DNA from: Alphaproteobacteria bacterium
GTDB taxonomy: Bacteria > Pseudomonadota > Alphaproteobacteria > CALKHQ01
Length of the DNA stretch: 64,000 nt
Assembly: GCA_041396705.1 (NCBI GenBank)
Contig: JAWKYB010000002.1
Location: 496,001-560,000 of the forward strand
Reading direction: 5' to 3'
The position numbers were made by a program, and so were the translations under genes. Of this stretch, positions 25,057-32,960 are shown piece after piece. The number at the start of each line of letters is the position of its first letter. Positions within the stretch are counted from its first letter, which is position 1. The notes under the pieces are model-generated. The model worked only from the letters and a program-made list of their open reading frames with translations, was not told the origin of the DNA and made no database searches.

Positions 25057-26025
25057 TCAGGCGATGCTGTCCGGGCCGGCCAGCCGGTCGAGCTCGCGGC
25101 GCAGCGCCTGCGCCTCCTCGACGCCGGTCAGCTTGAACCGGTAGACGTCGCCCGGCTTGGACTGGCCGAGCTTCCAGAACGCCGCCGTCGGCACCGTGTA
25201 CGGGTTGATGAAGCCGCCCATCGAGCAGCCGTCCTGCAGCAGGATGATCGGGGTCTGGCCGGCCAGGTTGATCGCGCCGAGCGGATAGCCCTGGTCGATG
25301 ATGTTCGACGGTTCCGAACCGTTCTCCGGCGCCTTGTTGGTCGCCTTCTCGGTGAAGGTCCAGTCCGGCCCCTCCAGCCGATAGCCGCTGCGCGCGCTCT
25401 TGCCGCTCAGCTTCCAGTCGGTGGTCAGGAACCGATCCTTGCCGGCGGCGTCGATCCAGTCGTCGTTCGGGCCCTCGCACACCTCGATCGACCAGTGCTT
25501 GTCGGTGGAGAACGCCGGGCGCCGGTCCGCCTTCACCTTGCGGCCCGGCGTGCCCGGGGCCGGGGCGACCGGCACCACCTGGCCGTCCTGGAGCGCATGG
25601 CCGTCCATGCCGCCGACGCCGGCGGCGTGGAAGGTGGAGCGCGAGCCGAGCCAGGGCGGCGTGTCGATGCCGCCGGCCACCGCGATATAGGCGCGCGCAC
25701 CGACCTTGCAGAAGCTCATCGCCAGGGTCTGGCCGGCCTTCACCGCCACGCTCTCCCACAGCGGGAACGGCACGTCGTCCAGCTTCGGCGCCATGTCGGC
25801 GCCGGTGACCGCTACCACCGCGTCGCGCTGGAACTTCAGCGTCGGGCCGATGAACTGGCATTCCAGCCCGGCGGCGCCGGCCTCGTTGCCGACCAGCAGG
25901 TTGGCCAGCCGGAACGACCAGCTGTCCATCGGCCCCGACGGCGGGAAGCCCTGGTTCCAGTAGCCGAGGCGGCCGGGGTAGTCCTGGACGCTGGTCTCGA
26001 AGCCCTTCTTGATCACTTCCAGCAT
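25057..26025 (-). CDS. pxpC: 5-oxoprolinase subunit C family (KipA/biotin-dependent carboxyltransferase)
   Basis: The 322-residue protein belongs to the KipA/AHS2 family, found as PxpC in 5-oxoprolinase and as a domain of urea amidolyase. Recognisable parts are VQDYPGRLGYWNQGFPPSGPMD, GAGLECQFIGP-like sequence, ARAYIAVAGGID and LLQDGCSMGGFINPYTVP. It overlaps no neighbour but follows pxpB by 12 bases, with GAGGGGGG before its ATG. With PxpA and PxpB it would open 5-oxoproline or another cyclic amide by ATP- and biotin-dependent chemistry. Confidence 0.88.
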   Translation of the reverse strand: MLEVIKKGFETSVQDYPGRLGYWNQGFPPSGPMDSWSFRLANLLVGNEAGAAGLECQFIGPTLKFQRDAVVAVTGADMAPKLDDVPFPLWESVAVKAGQTLAMSFCKVGARAYIAVAGGIDTPPWLGSRSTFHAAGVGGMDGHALQDGQVVPVAPAPGTPGRKVKADRRPAFSTDKHWSIEVCEGPNDDWIDAAGKDRFLTTDWKLSGKSARSGYRLEGPDWTFTEKATNKAPENGSEPSNIIDQGYPLGAINLAGQTPIILLQDGCSMGGFINPYTVPTAAFWKLGQSKPGDVYRFKLTGVEEAQALRRELDRLAGPDSIA

Positions 26026-26037
26026 GGCAATCCCCCC

Positions 26038-26908
26038 TCAGAACCGGACGCCGCGGTCGATGGATTCGAAGCCACTGCTTGTATCCGCGCACCGAGAACT
26101 TCTGATAGTCGTTGACGTTGAAGACGTAGGTGCCGTCCTTCACCTGCGCCTCGTAGAATTCGAACTCCTCCACCGTGATCGGCACGAACTTGACCCGGTC
26201 GCCGGCCCGGAACAGGCAGATCGAGCCGCCGAAGGCGTCGTAGGTCGACTTCGGGTCCCAGATCGGGCACGGCGTGCGGGCGAAGATCTGATAGCCGCCC
26301 GGCGTCGCCACCGGATAGATCGCGGTAGCCGCGCCGCCCATGCCGATGGTGCCCTGCGGGGTCCAGGTGCGCGGCGGGTTGTACTTCGGCGCGGTGATCA
26401 GCGAGCGCGGGTCCAGCGGCATCATGAACGGCAGCCCGGGCCAGAAGCCCAGCGCGGCGACCCAGTATTCGCTGGCCGAATGCACCCGGACCAGCTGCTC
26501 CGGGCCGCTCAGCCCGTTGATGCGGGCGACGAACTCCGGGTCCGGCTCCTTCTGGGTGATCTTGGCGCAATAGTCCTCGACGCACTCGCGGGTCCACGGG
26601 TCGCGATAGACGGCGGGCAAGTAGAACAGGCGGCTGACCAGCTCCAGGTCGTCCGACGGCCCGAGGTTGCCGACCAGCCGGGTCAGCTCGGTGGTCAGGT
26701 CGGCGCGGCTGATCAGGTCGGCATCGTAATGAACCAGCAGCGAGGCGAAGCAGGGGGCGGTCTCGACCACGCCCTTGGTCCCGCTGGCTTCGATCGCCTC
26801 GGCCAGGCCCTGGGCCATGAAATTCAGCTCCAGGTTCATCTCGTTGCCGAATTCGATCAGCACGAAACGGTCGCCGCCCGGCAGGAACCGCGGTTCGTCG
26901 TAGATCAT
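26038..26908 (-). pseudogene. pxpB: 5-oxoprolinase subunit B family (KipI), frameshift near the C-terminus
   Basis: The sequence is a clear KipI/AHS1 protein (LIEFGNEMNLELNFMAQGL, VHSASEYWVAALGFWPGLPFMM, IGMGGAATAIYPVATPGGYQI). Just before the end, after RGYKQWL, one extra base near 26064-26071 changes frame; the other frame gives ESIDRGVRF and a stop at 26038. Removing one base yields 289 residues, a normal length. Without the repair the frame would run on through the next genes. Loss of about nine residues might still leave some function; sequencing error is also likely. Confidence 0.85.
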
Positions 26909-26999
26909 GCCTGCATCTCCCCCTGTGGCCGTGCCCGGCCGCTCATTCCTAGGCCGCCCGCGGCCGCTTGGCGAGGACCGCCGGCCCGGCTTCGCCGCC

Positions 27000-28358
27000 T
27001 CACTTCAGCGCATCCAGGTGCGCGGCGACGAAACCGGTGTGGATGGTGCCGGCGCGGAAGGCCGGATGGTCCATCAGCCGGGCGCAGAACGCGGTGTTGG
27101 TCGATAGGCCCTCGATGGTCGTCGCTTCGAGCGCGGTGCGCAGCCGATCCAGCGCGGCGTCGCGGGTGGGGCCGTGGGCGACCATCTTGGCGATCATCGG
27201 GTCGTAGTGGAAGGTGACCTGGTCGCCCTCGCGCACGCCGGTGTCGATGCGCAGGTCGGCGCCGGGCTCCGGGAAGCGCAGCACGGTCAGCGGGCCCGGC
27301 GAGGGCATGAAGTTCATCGCCGGCTTCTCGGCATAGATGCGGGCCTCGACCGCATGGCCGGACGCGGCGATGCGGCCCTGCGCCATCTCGTCGGCCAGGT
27401 CGTCGCCGCGGGCCAGGCGGATCTGCGCCTGGACCAGGTCGACCCCGGTCAGCATCTCGGTCACCGGGTGCTCGACCTGGATGCGCGTGTTCATCTCGAG
27501 GAAGTACCAATCCTGGTCGGGACCGACCACGAACTCCACCGTGCCGGCGCCGCGATAGCGCTCCTGGGTGGCCAGCCGCAGCGCCGCCTCCGCCATCGCG
27601 GCGCGCACCTCCGGCTTCAGGCCGGGCGCCGGCGATTCCTCGACGATCTTCTGGAACCGGCGCTGGATCGAGCATTCGCGCTCGAACAGGTGCACGGCAT
27701 TGCCGTCGCCGAAGCCGAATATCTGGATCTCGATATGGCGGGCCGGGGCGACCAGCTTCTCCAGATAGATCGTGCCGTCGCCGAATGCCTTGGCCGCCAT
27801 CGCCTGGGTGGCGGCGACCACCTCGGCCAGCTGGGCCGGGTCGTCGACCCGGCGCATGCCGATGCCGCCGCCGCCGGCCGACGCCTTGACCAGCAGCGGG
27901 AAGCCGATGGTCCGGCCCCAATGCTCCAGCCCGTCGAGGTCGCCCTCGGCGAAGCGGGCGCTGCCCGGCAGCACCGGCACGCCGGCACCGTGGGCCAGCA
28001 TGCGGGCGCGTTCCTTGTCGCCCATGTCGGCGATGGTGGTCGGGCGCGGGCCGATCCAGGTCAGGCCGGCCTTGCCGACCGCCTCGGCGAAGCGCTCGTT
28101 CTCGGCCAGGAAGCCATAGCCGGGGTGGACCGCGTCGGCGCCGCTGTCGCGCGCCGCGGCCAGCACCGCCTCCGCCTTCAGATAGCTCTCCGCCGCCTTG
28201 GCCGGGCCGATGGCGACCGCGTGGTCGGCCGCGGCGACGTGCATCGCGTCGGCGTCGGCCTCGGAATGGACTGCGACCGCCTCGATGCCCAGCGCATGGG
28301 CGGCACGGATCACGCGGCAGGCGATCTCGCCGCGATTGGCGACCAGGATGCGTTTCAT
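27000..28358 (-). CDS. Biotin carboxylase (AccC family)
   Basis: The 452-residue product has the full biotin carboxylase fold: N-terminal MKRILVANRGEIACRVIRAA, the ATP-grasp glycine loop VKASAGGGGIGMRRV, the metal-binding Glu/Asn segment WYFLEMNTRIQVEHPVTEM, and a C-terminal domain ending at about 452. It uses ATP and bicarbonate to carboxylate biotin. Its position between pxpA and pxpB and the small carrier gene downstream indicate it serves this operon and not fatty-acid synthesis. Spacing to pxpA is 14 bases. Confidence 0.93.
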   Translation of the reverse strand: MKRILVANRGEIACRVIRAAHALGIEAVAVHSEADADAMHVAAADHAVAIGPAKAAESYLKAEAVLAAARDSGADAVHPGYGFLAENERFAEAVGKAGLTWIGPRPTTIADMGDKERARMLAHGAGVPVLPGSARFAEGDLDGLEHWGRTIGFPLLVKASAGGGGIGMRRVDDPAQLAEVVAATQAMAAKAFGDGTIYLEKLVAPARHIEIQIFGFGDGNAVHLFERECSIQRRFQKIVEESPAPGLKPEVRAAMAEAALRLATQERYRGAGTVEFVVGPDQDWYFLEMNTRIQVEHPVTEMLTGVDLVQAQIRLARGDDLADEMAQGRIAASGHAVEARIYAEKPAMNFMPSPGPLTVLRFPEPGADLRIDTGVREGDQVTFHYDPMIAKMVAHGPTRDAALDRLRTALEATTIEGLSTNTAFCARLMDHPAFRAGTIHTGFVAAHLDALK

Positions 28359-28372
28359 CGGCGCCGCTTCGC

Positions 28373-29104
28373 TCAGTTGAGATAGGGCTTGACGGTCCGG
28401 TAGACCGCGGCCGCTACCTCGACCGCGCCCGGGGTGTCGGAATGGACGCACAGGCTCTCGGCGCGCACCGGCACGTCGTTGCCGTCGACCGAGCGCACCA
28501 GCCCCTCCTGCACCGCGCGCAGCGTGCGTTCGGCGGCCGCCTTCGGGTCCTTCGCTTCGTGCTCGCGGGTGATGATCAGCTGTCCGTTGCCGCCATAGTC
28601 CAGGTCGACATAGAACTCGGAGACGAAGCCCAGCCCGCGCTTGCGGTAGATCTCCTCGTGCAGGGTGCCGGCCATGCCGTACAGCGGCACGCCGAATGCG
28701 GCGGCCGCATCGCAGATGGCGTTGGCGATCTCCGGGTCGCGGGCGGCCATGCCGTACAGCGAGCCGTGCGGCTTGATGTGGTTCAGCGGCATGCCCTCGG
28801 CGTCGAGGAACGCCTTCAGTGCGCCGACCTGATAGGTGATGCAGGCCGAAAGCTCGTCGCGGCCGATCTTCATCTCGCGCCGGCCGAAGCCCTGCAGGTC
28901 GGGCAGCGACGGATGGGCGCCGACCGCGACCCCGCTGACCTTGGCCAGCCGCACCGTCCGGCGCATCACCACCGGGTCGGAGGCATGGAAGCCGCAGGCG
29001 ACGTTGGCGACGCTGATGAACGGCATGATGCCTTCGTCGTCGCCCATCTTGTAGAGCCCGAAGCTCTCGCCCATGTCGCAGTTGATCGCAACGCCCACGG
29101 TCAT
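28373..29104 (-). CDS. pxpA: 5-oxoprolinase subunit A (LamB/YcsF family)
   Basis: The 243-residue LamB/YcsF protein has the family start INCDMGESFGLYKMGDD, then VANVACGFHASDPVVM, VGAHPSLPDLQGFGRREM, HIKPHGSLYGMAARD and a C-terminal CVHSDTPGAVEVAAAV. It is the first gene of the operon and forms the hydrolytic part of 5-oxoprolinase. GGGGGAGG touches the ATG directly, so the GTG two codons later (29098), six bases from that box, may be the true start. Confidence 0.93.
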   Translation of the reverse strand: MTVGVAINCDMGESFGLYKMGDDEGIMPFISVANVACGFHASDPVVMRRTVRLAKVSGVAVGAHPSLPDLQGFGRREMKIGRDELSACITYQVGALKAFLDAEGMPLNHIKPHGSLYGMAARDPEIANAICDAAAAFGVPLYGMAGTLHEEIYRKRGLGFVSEFYVDLDYGGNGQLIITREHEAKDPKAAAERTLRAVQEGLVRSVDGNDVPVRAESLCVHSDTPGAVEVAAAVYRTVKPYLN

Positions 29105-29142
29105 CCTCCCCCGGTCCGAACGAGGCCGCTAATCTGCACAGG

Positions 29143-30168
29143 CTAGCCGTGTTCGGCAACCGGCTGCGGCGCGCCACCGCGGGCGGCAGACGCCAGGATC
29201 GCCTCCATCACCGCAACGTTGTGCGCGGCCTCTTCCGGCAGGATCGGATAGGGCGCGACGCCGCCCACCGCGTCGGCGAAGGCGTCCAGCTCCATGCGCA
29301 GCAGGTCGCGCTGGATCGCGAACGGGTCGGCCAGCGGCGGGCAGGCCGGGTCCAGCGCCACCGGCGCCAGCGGGGTGTTGCCGCCGCGCAGGTGCAGGAC
29401 GCGCAGGTCGTCGGTGGCATGGGCCGCCGCCCGGGTGCCGTAGACGTTGAGGAAGCGGGTCGGCTGGGTGGCGAAGATGGTGCCGAGATAGGCCGTGCGG
29501 CCGTTGGCGCACTCCATGATCGCCACGGTGGTGTCGTCGATGTCCACCGGCGCCGCCTGCCGCTTGGAGAAGGCGCAGACCCGCGCCACCGGGCCGAGCA
29601 GGTGGGCGATGGCGTCGACCATGTGGATGCCCAGCCCGGTCATGCCGCCGCCCGGGCTCTCGGCGCGGCTGGCGCGCCAGAACCCCTCCTTGTAACCCAG
29701 CGCGCCGGGCACCGAGAACTGCGCCTCGGCGTGCAGCACCGTGCCGAGTTCGCCGGCCTCGATCATCTCTTTCAGCTTGCGCGTCGCCGGCGCCAGCCGG
29801 CGGTTGTGGCCGACCGCCAGCACCACGCCGGCGGCGCGGCAGGCCGCGATCGTGGCCTGCGCGTCGGCCAGGGTCAGCGTGAACGGCTTCTCGACGAAGA
29901 CGTGCTTGCCGGCGGCCGCGGCCTGGCGGGCGTGCGCGCCGTGCAGGGAATGCGGCGTGGTCAGCAGCACCGCGTCGATCGCCGGGTCGGCCAGCACCGC
30001 CTCATAGCTGTCGTGGCTGCGGGTGCCGAAGCCGGCGGCGAATTTCTGCCGCTTCTCCGCCGACCGGCTGTAGCAGCTGTCGATGCGGATCCGGTCGGAA
30101 CTGCCCTGGACCGCATGCGCCAGTTCGTCCGACCACCAGCCCAGCCCGATCGATGCCGCCCGCAGCAT
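29143..30168 (-). CDS. Gfo/Idh/MocA-family oxidoreductase
   Basis: The 341-residue NAD(P)-dependent oxidoreductase has an N-terminal Rossmann fold (LRAASIGLGWWSDELA), the family motif VFVEKPFTLTLADA with the EKP signature, and AVGHNRRLAPATRKLKEM. The C-terminal part carries the usual substrate-binding sheet with GGGMTGLGIHMVDAIAHLLG, including the catalytic His. Members act on sugars, inositols or their derivatives; the substrate is not clear here. It lies 38 bases upstream of the pxp operon in the same direction and could be part of it. Confidence 0.9.
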   Translation of the reverse strand: MLRAASIGLGWWSDELAHAVQGSSDRIRIDSCYSRSAEKRQKFAAGFGTRSHDSYEAVLADPAIDAVLLTTPHSLHGAHARQAAAAGKHVFVEKPFTLTLADAQATIAACRAAGVVLAVGHNRRLAPATRKLKEMIEAGELGTVLHAEAQFSVPGALGYKEGFWRASRAESPGGGMTGLGIHMVDAIAHLLGPVARVCAFSKRQAAPVDIDDTTVAIMECANGRTAYLGTIFATQPTRFLNVYGTRAAAHATDDLRVLHLRGGNTPLAPVALDPACPPLADPFAIQRDLLRMELDAFADAVGGVAPYPILPEEAAHNVAVMEAILASAARGGAPQPVAEHG

Positions 30169-30254
30169 GCCCGCCTCCCCCCGTCGTGGAAGGCCGCATT
30201 AAGGCACGGCCGCGCGTCCGGCTCCAGCGGCGCGCGGTCGGGGCCGCGGTCGGC

Positions 30255-30760
30255 TCAGGCCGCCGGCTCGTCCGCGCCGCAAGCCTCGGCCGGCACGGGC
30301 GAGAGCAGATAGGGCGACGTCGCCGGCGCGGCCGGCAGGCTGTGGAAGTTGCGCTCTTCCTCGTCCGCGCTCGGGCCCTCCAGCCGCAGCGCCCACTCGG
30401 CGACCAGGGCGACGGCGCCGCCGTCCGCCGGCAGCAGGGTGAGCCGCCGCCGTCGCAGTCGATGCCGCAGCGCATGCTGCCGTCCTCCTGCGGATAGCAG
30501 GTCCCGCCACCGGCGAACAGTTCGTCCGGCCTGTCGGCAAAGGCGCCGTCGAGCCAGAACAGGGGACCGTATTCGTCGTGGTCGAGCGCGAGCGTCACCG
30601 AGGTCACCGCCGCTTCGGCGTCGGCGGCCCGGAATGCGAAACACAGCGTCTCGCCTGCTGACGGCAGCGGAACCCCGTCGGCCGCGGCGGGCGCCGTCGC
30701 CGCGGTCGCCAGCAGGACGGCCGCCAACGCCTTCAGGGCTGCACTGGGTTTCGATTTCAT
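30255..30760 (-). pseudogene. Small secreted protein, paralogue 1, one frameshift
   Basis: An N-terminal signal peptide (MKSKPSAALKALAAVLLATA) is followed by a domain related to the next two genes: LALDHDEYGPLFWLDG, MRCGIDCDGG. One base is missing near 30440 in a GGC-rich run. The other frame continues LTLLPADGGAVALVAEWALRL and ends ACGADEPAA at 30255. Repair gives 168 residues. It shares the CG(I)(D/E)CDGG(R) core with its neighbours. Function unknown. Confidence 0.65.
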
Positions 30761-30791
30761 TCTGCGGCTCCCGGATCTTTGTCGACGCGGC

Positions 30792-31343
30792 TCAGTAGGA
30801 CTCGCCGTAGTAAAGCTGCCACAGCTGCTGCGGGCAGGCGGCGGCCGGTAAGGGATACAGCCGGAAGGCGGCGTGCTCGGCGTCGGCGTCGATGAACACC
30901 TCCCGGCCTTCCTCCGCGTCGTCGCCGCAGCCGCCGTACAGTACGAAGCCGCCATAGGGGTTGCGCAGCATCAGGGTGCTGTCGTCCGCCGCCTCGATGC
31001 GGAACCGGCCGCCGTCGCACTCGATGCCGCATTCATAATGGCCGCCGGCAGCGTCCCAGTGGCAGATCGCGAAGTTGGCGAAGAACTCGCCGAAGCGATC
31101 GCGGATGGTGGCGCGGACCGTGGCCCCCACCGTCGCGGTGGCGTCGCCCTGCGGCGGGTCGGTGTCGATGCCGCCGTCGAGCAGCACCTGGATCTCGGCC
31201 ACCCGCTGGCCGGGGTGGGCGGCCAGGTGCTCCGGCGTGTAGGCCCGGCCATAGCAGGCGAGTTCGTTGTAGCCCATCTGGGCGCCGGCCTGGGTCGCGG
31301 TCAGCGCCAGCATCGCGGCGGCGGCAATTGGGGTGCGCGGCAT
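30792..31343 (-). CDS. Small secreted cysteine-containing protein, paralogue 2
   Basis: The 183-residue product has a signal peptide (cleavage near QAGA/QM). The mature part reads ELACYGRAYTPEHLAAHPGQRV, DRFGEFFANFAICHW, ECGIECDGGRFRIE, LYGGCGDDAE and LPAAACPQQLWQLYYG. Six or more cysteines probably form disulfides. Clear similarity to the next gene over the whole length shows a tandem duplication. No known family is recognised. Confidence 0.75.
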   Translation of the reverse strand: MPRTPIAAAAMLALTATQAGAQMGYNELACYGRAYTPEHLAAHPGQRVAEIQVLLDGGIDTDPPQGDATATVGATVRATIRDRFGEFFANFAICHWDAAGGHYECGIECDGGRFRIEAADDSTLMLRNPYGGFVLYGGCGDDAEEGREVFIDADAEHAAFRLYPLPAAACPQQLWQLYYGESY

Positions 31344-31366
31344 CGGGTTTCGGGCTCCCGCTTCGG

Positions 31367-31939
31367 TTACTGGTCCGGATGGTCGTACATCGCCCAAAGG
31401 TCGGCCGGGCAGGCCTCGGCCGGCAGCGCGGCCAGCCGATAGGCGAAGTGGGCGTCGTCGGACGCGATGAACACCTCGTCGGCCTCGTCCTCGGCGCCGT
31501 CGCAGGGGCCGTACAGCCCGAAGCCGCGGCCGTCGTTGACCAGCGTCGCCGAGCCGTCGTCGTTCAGCGTCACGCCGAAATAGCCGGCGTCGCAGGCGAC
31601 GTAGCAGTCGTAGCGGGCGCCGTCGGCGGGCCAGCTGCAGAAGGCCTCGGTGGTGTAGTACAGGCCGAAGCGGTCGCGCAGCCCGGTGCGCAGCGTCACG
31701 TTGGCGTGCAGCATGGCGCCGTCGCCCGGCTCGACATAGACGTCGCGGGTGTCGACGATCATCAGCATCTCGACGATGGAGGAATGGTGATCGGCCACCT
31801 GCTGCGGCGTCAGCGCCGCGGCGTAGCACTGCACCGCATCGGCGGGCTGCTGGGCGAGGGCGGGCGCGGCGGCGAGGGCGCAGGCCGCGGCGAGGCCGGC
31901 GGCGCGCGGTCCGCGCCGGGCTATGGTTCTGGGGCTCAT
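31367..31939 (-). CDS. Small secreted cysteine-containing protein, paralogue 3
   Basis: The 190-residue product begins MSPRTIARRG with GGAGAG before the ATG, has a signal peptide ending near ALA/QQ, and then the same order of motifs as paralogue 2: VQCYAAALTPQQVADHHSSIVEM, RDRFGLYYTTEAFCSW, YDCYVACDAGYFGV, FGLYGPCDGAEDE and LPAEACPADLWAMYD. It is first in the row of three genes. Function unknown; periplasmic or extracellular. Confidence 0.75.
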   Translation of the reverse strand: MSPRTIARRGPRAAGLAAACALAAAPALAQQPADAVQCYAAALTPQQVADHHSSIVEMLMIVDTRDVYVEPGDGAMLHANVTLRTGLRDRFGLYYTTEAFCSWPADGARYDCYVACDAGYFGVTLNDDGSATLVNDGRGFGLYGPCDGAEDEADEVFIASDDAHFAYRLAALPAEACPADLWAMYDHPDQ

Positions 31940-32015
31940 GTCTCTCCGGCTCCCTGGAAAGGCTCGAACGGCGAGGTTAGACCGCAACCGTGGCGACAGC
32001 GGGGCGACGGTCGAG

Positions 32016-32309
32016 TCACGCCGCGGCGAGCTTGTTCATGAATGCGGCGAGCTGCAGGTCCTTCTCGGTGACGCCGTCGGCCGAGTGGGTGGCCAGGGTC
32101 ACCGTGACCCAGTTGTAGACGTTGAACCACTCCGGGTGGTGCTCCATCTGCTCGGCCTTCAGCGCGACCCGGGTCATGAAGCCGAAGGCTTCGTTGAAGG
32201 TCTTGAATCCGAAGCCCTTCTTGATCGCGTCGCGGCCCTCGGCCATCTCCCAGCCGGGCAGCTCGGCCAGCGCGGCGGCGACCGCTTCCGGCGACAACTT
32301 GGTGGCCAT
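32016..32309 (-). CDS. phhB: 4a-hydroxytetrahydrobiopterin dehydratase
   Basis: Pterin-4a-carbinolamine dehydratase regenerates pterin cofactor after aromatic amino acid hydroxylation. The 97-residue product has the complete family core: KTFNEAFGFMTRVALKAEQM, the active-site HHPEWFNVYNWVTVTLATHSADGVTEKD and a C-terminal helix. The length is typical. It is divergent from the zincin gene. No phenylalanine hydroxylase gene lies in the window. Confidence 0.94.
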   Translation of the reverse strand: MATKLSPEAVAAALAELPGWEMAEGRDAIKKGFGFKTFNEAFGFMTRVALKAEQMEHHPEWFNVYNWVTVTLATHSADGVTEKDLQLAAFMNKLAAA

Positions 32310-32377
32310 GTTCCCTCGGTTCCCGTGGCGGCGCGCGGCGGCTGGATTGCGCCGCCGCGACAGGATATATCGCCGGC

Positions 32378-32785
32378 ATGGCCGAGACCACCCACCCGCG
32401 CTGGACCACGGCGCCGACCCTGGACGACATCGAGGCGCTGGCGCGCGATGCGTTCCAGACCATCCCCGCCACCCTGCGCGCCCATGTCGACGACGTGGTG
32501 ATCGCGGTGGTCGACTTTCCCGACGACGGCATCGTCGCCGAGATGGAGCTGGAATCGGAGTTCGACCTGCTCGGGCTCTATTCCGGCGTGCACATCGGGC
32601 ACAAGGATTCCGGCGCGACGCCGCACGACGTCGACCGCATCTTCCTGTTCCGCCGGCCGCTGCTCGACTATTGGTGCGAGACCGGCGAGGACCTGTCCCA
32701 CCTGGTCCGCCACGTGCTGATCCACGAGATCGGCCATCATTTCGGCCTGTCCGACGAAGACATGGACGCGATCGAGAACGGCTGA
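32378..32785 (+). CDS. Metallopeptidase-family zincin (minimal, DUF1025 type)
   Basis: The 135-residue protein ends with the zinc motif HEIGHHFGLSDEDMDAIE, the hallmark of the small predicted Zn-dependent protease family (metallopeptidase family, DUF1025). The middle has LLGLYSGVHIGHKDS and IFLFRRPLLDYW, as in family members. There is no signal peptide. Catalytic activity has rarely been shown for the family. It lies upstream of an ABC importer but with 175 bases between, so it is probably separate. Confidence 0.88.
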   Translation: MAETTHPRWTTAPTLDDIEALARDAFQTIPATLRAHVDDVVIAVVDFPDDGIVAEMELESEFDLLGLYSGVHIGHKDSGATPHDVDRIFLFRRPLLDYWCETGEDLSHLVRHVLIHEIGHHFGLSDEDMDAIENG

Positions 32786-32960
32786 GACGCAGCGGCGCGC
32801 GCCGGCGGTTGCAGTTGAAACGATTCGCACGGAGTGAGATGCTTGCCGGAGGGGAGGCATCACCGGAGCGGTCCACGCCGACACCAGCGGCGAGGTGGTG
32901 CATGAAAAGCCCGCGGGGTCGCAAGAATCCACCGGGCGGCAATACATGGAGGGAGCGGCA

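Noticed and set aside
24758..26908. An apparent single 716-residue protein joining pxpB and the biotin carrier.
   Set aside because: The frame passes through pxpC out of register with Arg/Pro-rich nonsense. It exists only because of the one-base insertion near the end of pxpB.
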